Shown here piece after piece: positions 25,037-34,940 of a stretch of 64,000 nt of DNA. The notes under the pieces are model-generated. The model saw nothing but the letters and a program-made list of their open reading frames with translations. It did no database searches and was not told the DNA's origin. A program made the position numbers and the translations under genes. Origin of the DNA: Capillidium heterosporum (taxonomy: Eukaryota; Entomophthoromycota; Entomophthoromycetes; Entomophthorales; Capillidiaceae); NCBI GenBank assembly GCA_016630905.1, contig WBMQ01000006.1, positions 930,001 through 994,000 on the forward strand, in the 5' to 3' direction. The number at the start of each line of letters is the position of its first letter. Positions within the stretch are counted from its first letter, which is position 1.

Positions 25037-26148
25037 TCAACTTGAGATAGAGTCTCTTGCTTTGCTAGGCTTAAATTCCTCATTAGCCTGGATCGCCTTG
25101 TACAGAAAATGATTTTCACCTAGGGTGTAATGTAACTTGACTTTACTGTAGTAGCCATCGAACATGGACAGGTTCTCAACTATGGTACTGAGCAAATGGG
25201 CCTGACCAACTGTACTCCCTGAGATCTCTAGGTTATCGGTCGAAGTGACATGTACGTGAAAGTGATCTATTTTGTATTACATTTAAAATATATATAACTT
25301 TAACTTACAGTAGCTAGGCTGGTAGTGAACGAAAAGTCTCAGTTTGTTGGAATTGACACCGTAAAGCAACTTCACCTGCTCTTTAACTTTGCAGTCGATG
25401 TTTTCGAGAAGGGGTAAGTGGCTTCGATTCAGATCTCTTAAGGATAATATAGTACGATCGTTAACTAGTACTAATAGGTACAATGAACTTAAAGTGGTAC
25501 GGTCCCATTTACTAGAATCAAAGTTAGCTGGGTTTTGTAGGATTGGTACCTGTCAGGAAGTAAAAAGAAACCGACAGCTGGATCCAAGTCTTTAAATATG
25601 ACATCACTTTGTTCCTTTAAGCCATCTAAAATGTTGTACACCCAGCTCTTGTGACTCAAAGGCAAATTTATAGTTGCTGGCCTTACAATAGCTTGATAGG
25701 TTTGGTAGGTCTCTTCGACCATCAGAAAATGTTGCTTTCCATACTTGTCAATATGCTTTTATAATACTATGTTAGTAAACTTTCATATAAAAATAGCTAC
25801 CTTTTGAGTAGCCGGGCAGATGATCTGTAATTTAAAATCAAAGTTGTTGTCCAGCTTTTGATCTCTATCTCCATTTGGACCTCCTCCAGCAGAATTCTTA
25901 TTTAAATTACCTTTAAACCATTTGTATATATCGTTATTTCCAGTACTGACTAACTCTGAAATTAATTCACTGATGCCATCTTTTGAAACGAAGCTGGTAG
26001 GCTGGAAATGCAACTTTTCGAACATAAGTATAGTTTGAAGGAGCTCGTCATCGGAATTTGAGGGCAGGGTACCTAATAGAGCTAAGGTCTTGGTAGTTGG
26101 GTTTTCGTTGAGGATTTGAGTTAGTTTAAAACCATTTAGAGCCTCCAT
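25037..26148 (-). CDS. DCS1: Scavenger mRNA-decapping enzyme (DcpS/Dcs1, HIT family)
   Basis: DcpS hydrolyses the cap left after 3'-5' mRNA decay, releasing m7GMP. The ATG at 26148 opens MEALNGFKLTQILNENP. The N-terminal dimerisation region is followed by the conserved segment WVYNILDGLKEQSDVIF, then LPDSKWDRTTLSSLYLLV (joined across a short intron), and NRSHLPLLENI. The HIT catalytic triad is in HYQPSYYHFHVHVT, with its codons spanning an intron near 25265-25310. The C-terminal part (GSTVGQAHLLSTIVENL, YTLGENHFLYKAI) is also family-typical. There are about four introns, and the stop is TGA at 25037-25039. All catalytic histidines are present. Confidence 0.93.
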
Positions 26149-26829
26149 TGTTGGCTACTTCTTTTACCTTGCGAATTGGACTTGAATTTCTTTGTGATAT
26201 TAGCGTCACAAATTTCAAGTACGTTTTGAACTAATCTAAATTTGATTGAATTTCTAGCCAATAGATTTTCCAAAACTTTACCTATTTGAAGATTACTTTT
26301 CCAAGTTTAGAAAAGTGTGTTTATCTTGAAGTAGCTCTTTTGGAAATCCTATAGTAAATTGATAAAGTGGTACCAATCTAGGTCCAGTCGTTTATATCTT
26401 ACTTATACAGGCTAGGATATTAATACTATACGTTTCAATTTCTAGATCGATATCATGAATAATAAGTAAACTTAACTATCTTCAAATATAGATGGTTTAT
26501 TTAAATTTTTCAGAAAAATAAAGAAATATATCAAGCAAACAACTATATTTACTAACTTGTCCTTTATAAACGTAAACACTAGAGCAAGTCGTCACTATAG
26601 TTGGCTTCCAGAATCGTAGAAATATAGCTTTAGAATACTGCTAAAAGCTATGATAAAAACAGTGAAATACAAAATAAGTTATAGGTGTTTATTGGGGTAT
26701 AGTTAGGTTAAATAAATCTTATTTCAGTAAGATACAAATTGGAAGAACTAAGAGAAATTATTCATTATATATACCTTCATATACGACTATCGAAATAAAA
26801 CGCAGCGATTTCTATCATGGTAAAATAAT
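26149..26829. other. Intergenic AT-rich spacer
   Basis: About 680 bp between the start of the decapping enzyme gene and the stop of pyrophosphatase copy 1 (both minus). No ORF or RNA gene is recognised. Confidence 0.5.
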
Positions 26830-27845
26830 CTAGCTAGAACCGGAAATGAAGAACCACTTGTCGACAGAAGGGTCGATGGGGTGGGCCGGCTTAGGGTCGT
26901 GGGTGGGTACGTTCTGGTAGATCGAGCTGTCCTGGGATACAGTCGACTCGTTACCAAGGGTAGTGTTGGTGATGCTAAGATCGTAGTCAGCAGTCTTAGC
27001 GGGGGTAGCTCCCGAGACTAAGGCGCTCCAGTGCTTGTTGGTCTCCAAGACGACTTCGGTGGCGTATTTCTTGTTCTTGGCTTCGCCACTGAAGGCGAAC
27101 TGGTTCTCAGGCTTACCGTCTGGGATCTTGTAGATACGGAACCATTCGACGGTGGCTCGCAGGAGACCGGGTAGGTGTCGTTCAACATCCTCGATATCGT
27201 TAAGCTTAGGGGCGAGGGGGTCGTTGACGTCAATGGCGATAATCTTCCAATCGGTCTCACCTTCATCTAACAGAGCTACAGTACCAAGGATCTTGACCTG
27301 CTTAATTTGGCCAGGGTAGGCAACCTGCTCTCCAATCTCGCATACATCAATCGGGTCGTTGTCACCCTTGGCTTTGGTATCAGGGTGAATGTGGTTAGGG
27401 TCTTCCCAAGTCTACAGCATTAGTAAGAGGCTTTAAAATTGAATACCTGAGGCAAGGCACCGTAGTTCCAAATGTAACCGTGATGGGGGAAGCAATTTCT
27501 TACGAAACGAGGCTTACCCTTCTTAATATCCTGCTTAATGGGGTTGAAAGCTTCACCAGTAGCAATCTAAAATCAAATTTAGTTAAATTCAAATCTATAA
27601 ATATGTATAACGAAAAATATATTACCTCAACTTTAGCGTTAGTCCAACGAGGGATTTCTACAACCATGTTGTATACTTCATTAGTTTTGTCGGCGAACAG
27701 AGGGATATCGTGGAAAGGAGAGACGATCTTTCCATCCTTTTCTATTGGCACTGTTAAAAATAAACATTGCTAAATACTTACCGAAATATAAACGAAGGTC
27801 AGCCGAGTTGGCACCACCGATTTGACGAACTTTGTATTCACTCAT
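26830..27845 (-). CDS. IPP1: Inorganic pyrophosphatase, copy 1 (cytosolic type)
   Basis: A soluble family I pyrophosphatase that hydrolyses PPi and pulls biosynthetic reactions forward. The ATG at 27845 gives [18 protein letters not shown]. There are four exons. The signature [12 protein letters not shown] contains the three Asp residues of the metal site. Other conserved parts are [37 protein letters not shown] and [18 protein letters not shown]. The C-terminal tail ([17 protein letters not shown]) matches fungal cytosolic enzymes. The exons are G+C-rich compared with neighbouring genes, which often goes with high expression. A diverged paralogue with the same exon layout is at 47423-48464. 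Confidence 0.96.
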
Positions 27846-29407
27846 TTACTATCAACACGTTAGCTTAGAGGACGATGTAAACACTTACTTGAAAGTTTTA
27901 GATATAAATTGTAGAAAAAGGTCTACAAAATATGTTTCGAGCCTTATATACTTTTCACCTTGAAGAAATACCTTACCCCATATCAAGCTTCAATATCAGA
28001 CTCTGTTCTAATTTATTGGGTTTGAAACTTAAAATAAACCTAACCAGATTAAGGTGCTATTCAATCTATTTAAAGCCATTAATCTTACGAAAGATCGGAA
28101 CAGTCAAGTGCTGCTATTGGATAGGTTTTGGCCAAATCCAAGTATTTGTAGTTTAATTAGCAAATTAGTTCGAAACCTGGATAGAACTTTCGCCGGAATT
28201 AATTTGCCACTTGCACTAAATTTGTTGAAGTGGCGTCATTGCAATTCTATTTTTAGCATAAAAGCTTAATAGATAGGTGGAAACATGTTGAGGAATGGAG
28301 AATGAAAACTTCTTATCTCACAGTACAGTTTGTAAATACAGGAAAATTGGATGGAGATAAGCTTCCACTGTAGCAAATGGAAATACTTCACGTATGACTA
28401 CTTTTCTATCGAATACTAGGTGTAGTTTATTCAGCGTTGAGAGGATAAAATCGGGATGAGGTTTATAACTGGATGAAGATGGTGTTTGAACACAGTTGAG
28501 AGGCATCAAACATGTATCTTAGCCAAGTGCCGTACCAAGCATCCATGATAAATGGTCTAAACAGGCATAGTATGCTGTCCCGCTTACATAATGCTTTTGA
28601 AAGTTATATAGGCAGGATTATAAATGCATTTATTTTACAAAAAATCCAGTAGCACTATAGATGCTGGTGAGCATATCGGGTGGAACTACCTTACTATGTT
28701 TGAGCTATTTGATATAAAATATATGCTATATATATTAGATAGTATAGTCATCCTCAATAATTTCAAATCAGTAAGTTCAATTGTTTGGATTGCCTACTTT
28801 CCATATTTAATAGACTTGATAGATGTTTTATGAGATTTTAATAAATGTATCTACAGCACTATTTTCAACATCATCAGTTTCGTTTATTAGACAAGTTAAA
28901 TAAATGTATAATAGCAGTTTCCAACTAAGATACTATAAATATTCCTGATTCCTAAATCAAAAACTTGCCTTGAGCCTCTATAGAAGGCTATTCAAAGAAG
29001 ACCTCAAGCATAACAAGATTTAATAACACTGATTTAGATTAAATATTTGTATGGATAAAGGATTGTTTAGTTGCCTTCCAAGTTGTCCATCATAAAGTTG
29101 AAGTTTTCAAATTGCTCAGGGTTGTAGAATCGTAATGCACTTTTATGTTCGGACCCCGGCTAAATTAACTCGAAATATGTACCTACATAGTATTTAAAAG
29201 TGAGCCAATATTTGCATAAATACGAAAATGGCCATGCAAGCGATATTTGAATGACCTTATTCCATACAAAATAAGTTATTTTTGCATACCATTGGGCTCA
29301 TCTCTACGATAAAGTGAAAGGTATTTGTTCATCAAACTTGAAATTACCCAGCATAAAGTCGATGCACATTGAGATCAAGTCAACACTTCTCTTTCAACTT
29401 TGATAAA
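27846..29407. other. Long spacer with possible gene remnants
   Basis: No intact gene. The minus strand holds scattered open fragments: 28318-28509 (63 codons) and a stretch near 28515-28640 reading CLFRPFIMDAWYGTWLRY, which are not in one frame. The fragment at 29071-29155 is described separately. These could be pieces of a dead gene of unknown family. Confidence 0.35.
29071..29155 (-). other. Possible orphan 3' exon fragment
   Basis: On the minus strand, directly after an AATTTAG acceptor-like site, an open stretch reads SALRFYNPEQFENFNFMMD and shortly ends at a TAA. It resembles the end of a real protein, but I find no upstream exons that join to it. It may be a relic or part of an unrecognised small gene. 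Confidence 0.2.
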
Positions 29408-30253
29408 ATGGTAAATACTTCAGATCAACTGTGGGAGGATAACCAAGATCTAGTCCAGCTGAGCTTGGATTCTAAATTCATTCAAGGGTTACTCAACGTT
29501 TCTATAGCTCATTTCAAGGCCCCTGCTAGTGAGCTCAACGACATCAGCAAAGTGACCGATGGATTGGATCTCAAGCAGTACACCCACTACATGAAGCAGG
29601 ATACCTACTATTTGGAGTGTTATAGCCGTGCCTACGCCTACTGTCTAGCTCGAACTGAAACTGCTACTGACCTAGATTACATGAAGCTATTTTTGGACGG
29701 AGTCTTTTCCGAACTCGAGTTCCACCGATTCTATGTCAAGCACGCCAACGAGATATTATCTCAAGTCAACTCTCAAGTAACAATCAGTGAGGATTTCCAG
29801 ATAGCTTCTGCCACCAAAGCTTACACCGAATTCTTGCTTTCATCAGCCCGTGAACAAGCTTTACCTTGCGTAATTGCTGCCATGGTACCATGCACTCGAC
29901 TTTATTTGTATCTGGGGCAGGAATTACGTTCTAAACTGGAGAAAGAGGTTGGCAACGAGTTACAAGAGAAGGGTGGTTTGGATCACTACGCAAATCCCAA
30001 ACTCTTGCTCAAGGGAGAGGAATCGGCAAGCTACACCAAGTTGAACGCCGGTCTACTTTACCTCAACTGGATACAGAAATACTCTGATCAAAGTTTGATC
30101 TCTGTTTGCGATAAGTTGGAAGGACTACTTAACAAGTTACTAGCCGAGCTCCCTGAAGATGATGCAATCCACGCCACGGTGCGTGAAAACTACAAGAGAT
30201 CAATGCAGCTTGAATTTGAATTCTTTGAGCAGTCCATCAAAAATGGTATTTAG
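29408..30253 (+). CDS. TenA/THI-4 family protein (thiaminase II-like)
   Basis: TenA enzymes hydrolyse aminopyrimidines in thiamine salvage. The frame is a single exon of 281 codons from ATG 29408 (MVNTSDQLWEDNQDLV) to TAG. The all-helical TenA fold is indicated by HYMKQDTYYLECYSRAYA (residues about 60-77), an AxxPC motif with a cysteine (IAAMVPCTRLYLYLG, about 160) and the C-terminal helix with YKRSMQLEFEFFE. The open frame extends 39 bases upstream without another ATG. The protein stands alone rather than fused to a HMP kinase domain as in yeast Thi20, and no other thiamine gene is nearby. Some fungal relatives are annotated as haem-oxygenase-fold proteins of unknown substrate, so the substrate is not certain. 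Confidence 0.85.
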   Translation: MVNTSDQLWEDNQDLVQLSLDSKFIQGLLNVSIAHFKAPASELNDISKVTDGLDLKQYTHYMKQDTYYLECYSRAYAYCLARTETATDLDYMKLFLDGVFSELEFHRFYVKHANEILSQVNSQVTISEDFQIASATKAYTEFLLSSAREQALPCVIAAMVPCTRLYLYLGQELRSKLEKEVGNELQEKGGLDHYANPKLLLKGEESASYTKLNAGLLYLNWIQKYSDQSLISVCDKLEGLLNKLLAELPEDDAIHATVRENYKRSMQLEFEFFEQSIKNGI

Positions 30254-30625
30254 ATCATAAAGATTATTTGAATAAAGCTTTGAATTGCTTCTTAGTCATT
30301 TTAAATAAAACATACAAGTAACTATATTTAAGAGCTTTAGATAGATAGTCGATGTTCTTAATTATAATGAAATTTTCATATACTTATTTTATGCATTCCT
30401 TTCAAACAAATCTACTCCCACTCAAGACCTCGAATTTGAAACTAATGCCTACATTATTTGCTACGACATTCAAATACCAATTCATAACCAATGAAAACTG
30501 CTTGTAGAGTGAACTGAGAAAATTCAACCAATAATAATAGAACCTAATTACAAACTTACAGCTGTCTGGTTGAATGATAGAAATCAGTGAGTTGTGATTC
30601 TACAAATACTTTCATCTTAGAAACC
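30254..30625. other. Intergenic spacer
   Basis: AT-rich DNA between the TenA-like gene and the SNARE gene, both on the plus strand. It presumably holds the SNARE promoter. Confidence 0.45.
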
Positions 30626-31844
30626 ATGACAGATCTAACGTTCGAATTCCAAAAGTATGTAAATGAAATTCCCAAAGCCAACAATACAAAACTTAAAGCA
30701 GAACAGGAGAATGAAGCAAAGTCAGATATCTTTATTACCGAGGCCTATCGTATTGTAAGTGCCCTTTTACTTTGAATTAATAATTTATCTTTTCCGCCAC
30801 TATTTCCATTGTTATAACAAGTAAAAACTTAATAGCTAGATCACCTAGAAGACTTAGAGATGGACCTAATCAAGATGAAACCAACCTATTTGAGCGTATC
30901 ACAAAAATTTAAGTCGGATAACCATTCGACGATGACAGATAAGGAGAAAGATGTATTCGAAGCCAGCGTTAAAACCATTTTATCTCAATGCTTGGAAGCT
31001 ATTGAGCGTTTGGAAATCCTGAGCAAAGGTTTGTATTATAAAGTTTTTTACTGACATTTATTTTTAGAACGCAGCGACTTGGAAGCTCAGGAAATTTGCA
31101 AGCAAGGTGGTGCCGCCTACTCACTAGTTGGTAAATTCGTCACCTCGCTTTGGAATCGAAGTACCAACCCAACGGACCTCGAAATCCAAACTGCTTGGTT
31201 AGCCGAGATTAGATCTGCTATAATATGGTTTTTGAACAACAAAGCGGTCAAGATCTCGGATGTGCAACGCTCACTTCAGCACGCGAGGCTAGCTAGGGAC
31301 CTGGAACGTCAAAACACTTTCGCTTGGGCTCCTCAACACTCCGCTATTAATACCGAAACGAGCCCGACATCTTTACCTGGAGGTTGGGAAGCTGCCACTA
31401 AACATTTACCTTGGTCGACGTTCCAACGTAGTACAGAGTCCAATTTACAACCAGAAATGGAAGATGAATTACCTAGCGACCTTAACCTCCAACAGCTCCA
31501 ACTCCTTGAACAGGAAAACAACGAACTGTTGCAACAGTTCCAAGCTTCGTTACATCAAGTCCAGTAAGCCTTTTCTATAACAATACTTTAATCATTTTAG
31601 TCAAGCCGAAAAATCATTGACCGAGATCTCTGAGATGCAAAACACTTTAATCGGCCACATTGCCATCCAATCCAAGGAGACGGAGCTCCTCTACAACGCT
31701 GCACAGAACTCGGTGGAGCAGCTAGATCAGGGGAACCTCTACCTAGCACAAGCAACTACATCAGCACAGGAGTCCCGTAAGTTCCTGCTCATCTTCTTCC
31801 TTATAAGTTCCGCCTCTTTACTCTTTTTGGATTGGTTCTTGTAG
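30626..31844 (+). CDS. UFE1: Syntaxin-18/Ufe1-like ER Qa-SNARE
   Basis: A tail-anchored t-SNARE expected on the ER, acting in retrograde Golgi-to-ER fusion. There are four exons (30626-30754, 30836-31028, 31068-31563, 31601-31844) giving 353 residues. The N-terminal domain begins MTDLTFEFQKYVNEI and carries the syntaxin-18 type start (LDHLEDLEMDLIKMKPTYL). The C-terminal SNARE helix runs from about residue 265 (LNLQQLQLLEQENNELLQQF) through TEISEMQNTLIGHIAIQSKE to YNAAQNSVEQLDQGN. The tail is a single hydrophobic anchor (FLLIFFLISSASLLFLDWFL) that ends the protein. The layout is that of the Ufe1/STX18 family; the subgroup is inferred from the N-terminal domain. Confidence 0.88.
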
Positions 31845-32365
31845 GAGTCCATTTATTTAAAATGTATTGAGCCTAGTTTATATGGGATATTGAAATCCAG
31901 TCAGTTCTGTACAACCATTTGCTCATCTGATAAACGATTAGTTTTACTTATAGTGTTATATTTTCTTGAAAGGTTGTTTATATTCTCCAATATAATATTT
32001 TCATTTACTAGTGTTGTTTTATATCCATATGCCTTTTTATAATGGTGACTTACATCCCAATATGTAGACTCTCAAATCCGAACTGATTTTATTTTAATTA
32101 GATGACTAGAATAACATTGTTCCTGAGGATTACTTTAATTGTTGATTTCGTAGGCCTTTGACATCTTACAATCTTTGGCAATTTATATAGTAGCCTATAT
32201 CAATACCATGTATCATTTGAAGAAAATCAAAAAAACATTCAACCTCAACATTATATGTATTACTTTTACAAAAGTTCAAATGAATACACAACTAGAAATT
32301 GGTAAAAAGATGATTTTCTATAAGTACAAGAGTAGAAATAGGTAAATTACAAATCGTTAGTTACT
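31845..32365. other. Intergenic, convergent 3' ends
   Basis: About 520 bp of AT-rich DNA between the SNARE gene (+) and adenosine kinase (-). No ORF or RNA gene is recognised. Confidence 0.5.
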
Positions 32366-33531
32366 TTATTGGGCGCTGGGAGGGGTGAGGTTACCTTCAG
32401 GGTAGGTAGGTCCAGCTTGACGGATGACATGTCCAGCTAACCACTGGCCTACCTTGACACAGTGGCTGACGGGCTTACCCTGGACGTACTGGGACAGGAA
32501 TCCACCGACAAAGGCATCACCAGCACCATTGGTATCGTTGATCTCGCTATCGGGGATGGCTACGGTAGGGTACTCGTGGGCAACACCGTTTTCAACAACA
32601 ATGGTGGGGAGGGAGCCCTGGGTGAAGACGACGAGGCGGGGACGCTGAGTGTTGACCTTGGGCAAGTTGGCGATCTTGAGGGCAATTTCTTTGACGTCGG
32701 TAGCGCCAAGGGCGTGACTCTCGGCAAAGGCAGCAGCTTCCGACTCGTTACCGAAGATAATGTCCCAGTAGGGGAGGGCCTGATCCATGTTGTCCTTGAA
32801 GAACTGGGACAAGAAGGGAGCCGACAGGTTCATGGAGAAGATCTTGTTGGTCTCGTGGGCGTGTTTGGCGACCTTGAGGATACTTTCGATGCTAACGGTC
32901 AAAAAGAAACCGGCGATGTAGAAGAGCTTGGCGTTCTGTACCAAGGCCCAGTTCTGGGGCTCCTCCAAGTGACGGATTTGGTAGTTATTGGCAGCAGAAA
33001 GGTTGGCAACCAAAGAACGGTTGTGACCAGTGATGAGAGTGGCGCAGGTACCGGTTGGGGTGTTTTCATCGATGAAATAGTGGGTCGTCAAGCCATCCTT
33101 CTTAGCAGCGGCCTGCAGCTGGTCAGCAAACTTGTCATTGGAGACACAGCCGATGAAGTTGGTGGAGCCAGCAGGTAACAAACGCTATTTAAAATAAATA
33201 GCTAGTAGCTAAAATAGATTACCTGAGCACCACGGAGGGCGTTCTGGGTAGCACCACCAGCAATGTAGAATACATCGGGACGCTTAACTAATTCGTGATA
33301 TCTATTAATAGCTATTAGTTTAAGAGATAAATGAAAAATACTTACAAAGGAATGTGCTTCTCGTCAGCCAAAATAGCATCGTTAGCCTTGAGCTCATACC
33401 TATAAAATTTAGGGCCAGTTTCAATATAAAAATTACTGTTGCAAAACATCATCCGTAACTACGGCACAGATATCTAACAAAGGGTTACCCATCCCTAAGA
33501 TAGCGCCATTGTATTCACTAGTAGAAGCCAT
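32366..33531 (-). CDS. ADO1: Adenosine kinase (PfkB family)
   Basis: Phosphorylates adenosine to AMP, recycling the adenosine made in the methylation cycle. The ATG at 33531 gives MASTSEYNGAILGMGNPLLD. Four exons encode about 345 residues. IAGGATQNALRGAQ is the N-terminal PfkB signature. Typical adenosine kinase segments follow (LLPAGSTNFIGCVSNDKF, TPTGTCATLITG, FGNESEAAAFAE). The C-terminal signature DTNGAGDAFVGGFLSQ contains the catalytic Asp and anion hole, and EGNLTPPSAQ ends the protein. The large last exon is strongly G+C-rich with biased codons, suggesting high expression. It is neighboured by an unrelated SNARE gene and a flippase gene. Confidence 0.97.
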
Positions 33532-34874
33532 TTTCTTTATTAACTACAAATTTATATAAGTATTGGTTGCTCATTTAATCTGGTGTATAGCTATAGCAAA
33601 GCCTATCAAATACTTACCTTGAAAAAGTTTGTAAGAGATAATGTTCAAGAAATTGGCTTTATACCTCACTCAAATTCACACTTCCAAACATCAGTCTATG
33701 ATTGGGCAAAACTTTATTGATAAGCCTTGTTTATAAAGATATGTGCTTGCAGAGAATATTACGAAGCTAGATAATCGATGATGTGGAAAATACCTTGCTA
33801 TTCAATTTTCACCTATATAAACTTAAAGCCCACTATAAAAGTAGTATGATATAACCTCTAGTTTCTCACCGGTGCATAAATAGAACAATTGTATTTCAAC
33901 CATTAGAAGCTTTGTTTTGAATTATTTTTAAAATTGTTCTTTTTTACATACCGTTGAGAAACGCAAATATAATCTAATATTGAATCAATACTTTTATAGA
34001 AGCAGATCAGCCTGTAACTACAGTCGCTCGATGAAGTATGTATCGCTGGATTATAACTATAAACTTTATGCTTTAATAGACGCTACAAATGTAATTGTAT
34101 TATATAATTTTTCGATAGAACTTGCAAATTTAAGCTTTATTATAAGAAAATACATATGTTTATTAGTATGTACAAATATATTGAAGAAATCATCAATTAG
34201 ATATACTGATGCAAATATGTATATAAAAGGCTCGAATAGATTTGATTTATCATCTTGCTTTATTAGAAAAGGGATATACTAGCCTCAACAAAGTAATTAA
34301 AGATATATATCTTCCAGCCATTTATGGCCCCTTTATTTTCTCTAGAAAACCCGTTGTAAAATTTCTGTTGTTTTTGCCGGAGAAATAAATATCCGAGTTG
34401 CGGGTGACAAACTAGCTTAGAAGATCATTGGGCCATGTGTTAGGGACTATTGACGGAAAAATACTTGTGAATTCTTGGGAATTTTGATTTTGAAGCAGAG
34501 GGTTCCAAATCTAACCACTACCAAATTGTTTCCAAACCTGCCAAGTTGCACGAATAATCTCAAGTTACCGAGAAATCAATTAGGCTGAAGGGATTGACGA
34601 ATAAGGCAACTAGACAGACGAACATAAAGTTCCCAAAGCCCACTAATCCAAAGGAAGGAAGGAAACAAAAGAAAACCTCAAGCAAGCTGAACCTTACCTT
34701 TCTTTCAAAAAGTAGAGGCTTCTAGAGTGATTTAGCATACCCGTCAAGCACACAGCTCCAACGACCCAACCCAAACCAAAAATTTCGCCGAGCATTGATA
34801 TCTACAACCTCAAGTGCCTTTAATTAACTTTAAAGTAGTTTACTCCAAGCCACCTTTTACAAAGATTATCAAAA
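33532..34874. other. Divergent intergenic region, adenosine kinase / P4-ATPase
   Basis: About 1.3 kb with no supported gene. An open stretch at 33980-34282 has random-looking AT-rich composition and I do not call it. The right end may hide a 5' exon of the flippase gene (see that entry). Confidence 0.45.
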
Positions 34875-34940
34875 GTGGATCCGTTTAAAAGCGATTTCGA
34901 CGACAGTGGAAGTCTGCACCAGATTCCAAAAAGGAACAGT

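Noticed and set aside
28318-28640. Fragments resembling the middle region of a fungal zinc-cluster transcription factor
   Set aside because: Resemblance is limited to a few residues (RPFI followed by a Cys), the order of the pieces does not match the family, and they are in different frames.
32462-33178. 238-codon open frame opposite adenosine kinase
   Set aside because: It mirrors the G+C-rich adenosine kinase exon and arises from biased codons; the minus-strand protein is fully conserved.
33980-34282. 100-codon plus-strand frame
   Set aside because: Ile/Tyr/Asn/Ser-rich translation as expected from AT-rich noise, no motif and no splice partners.
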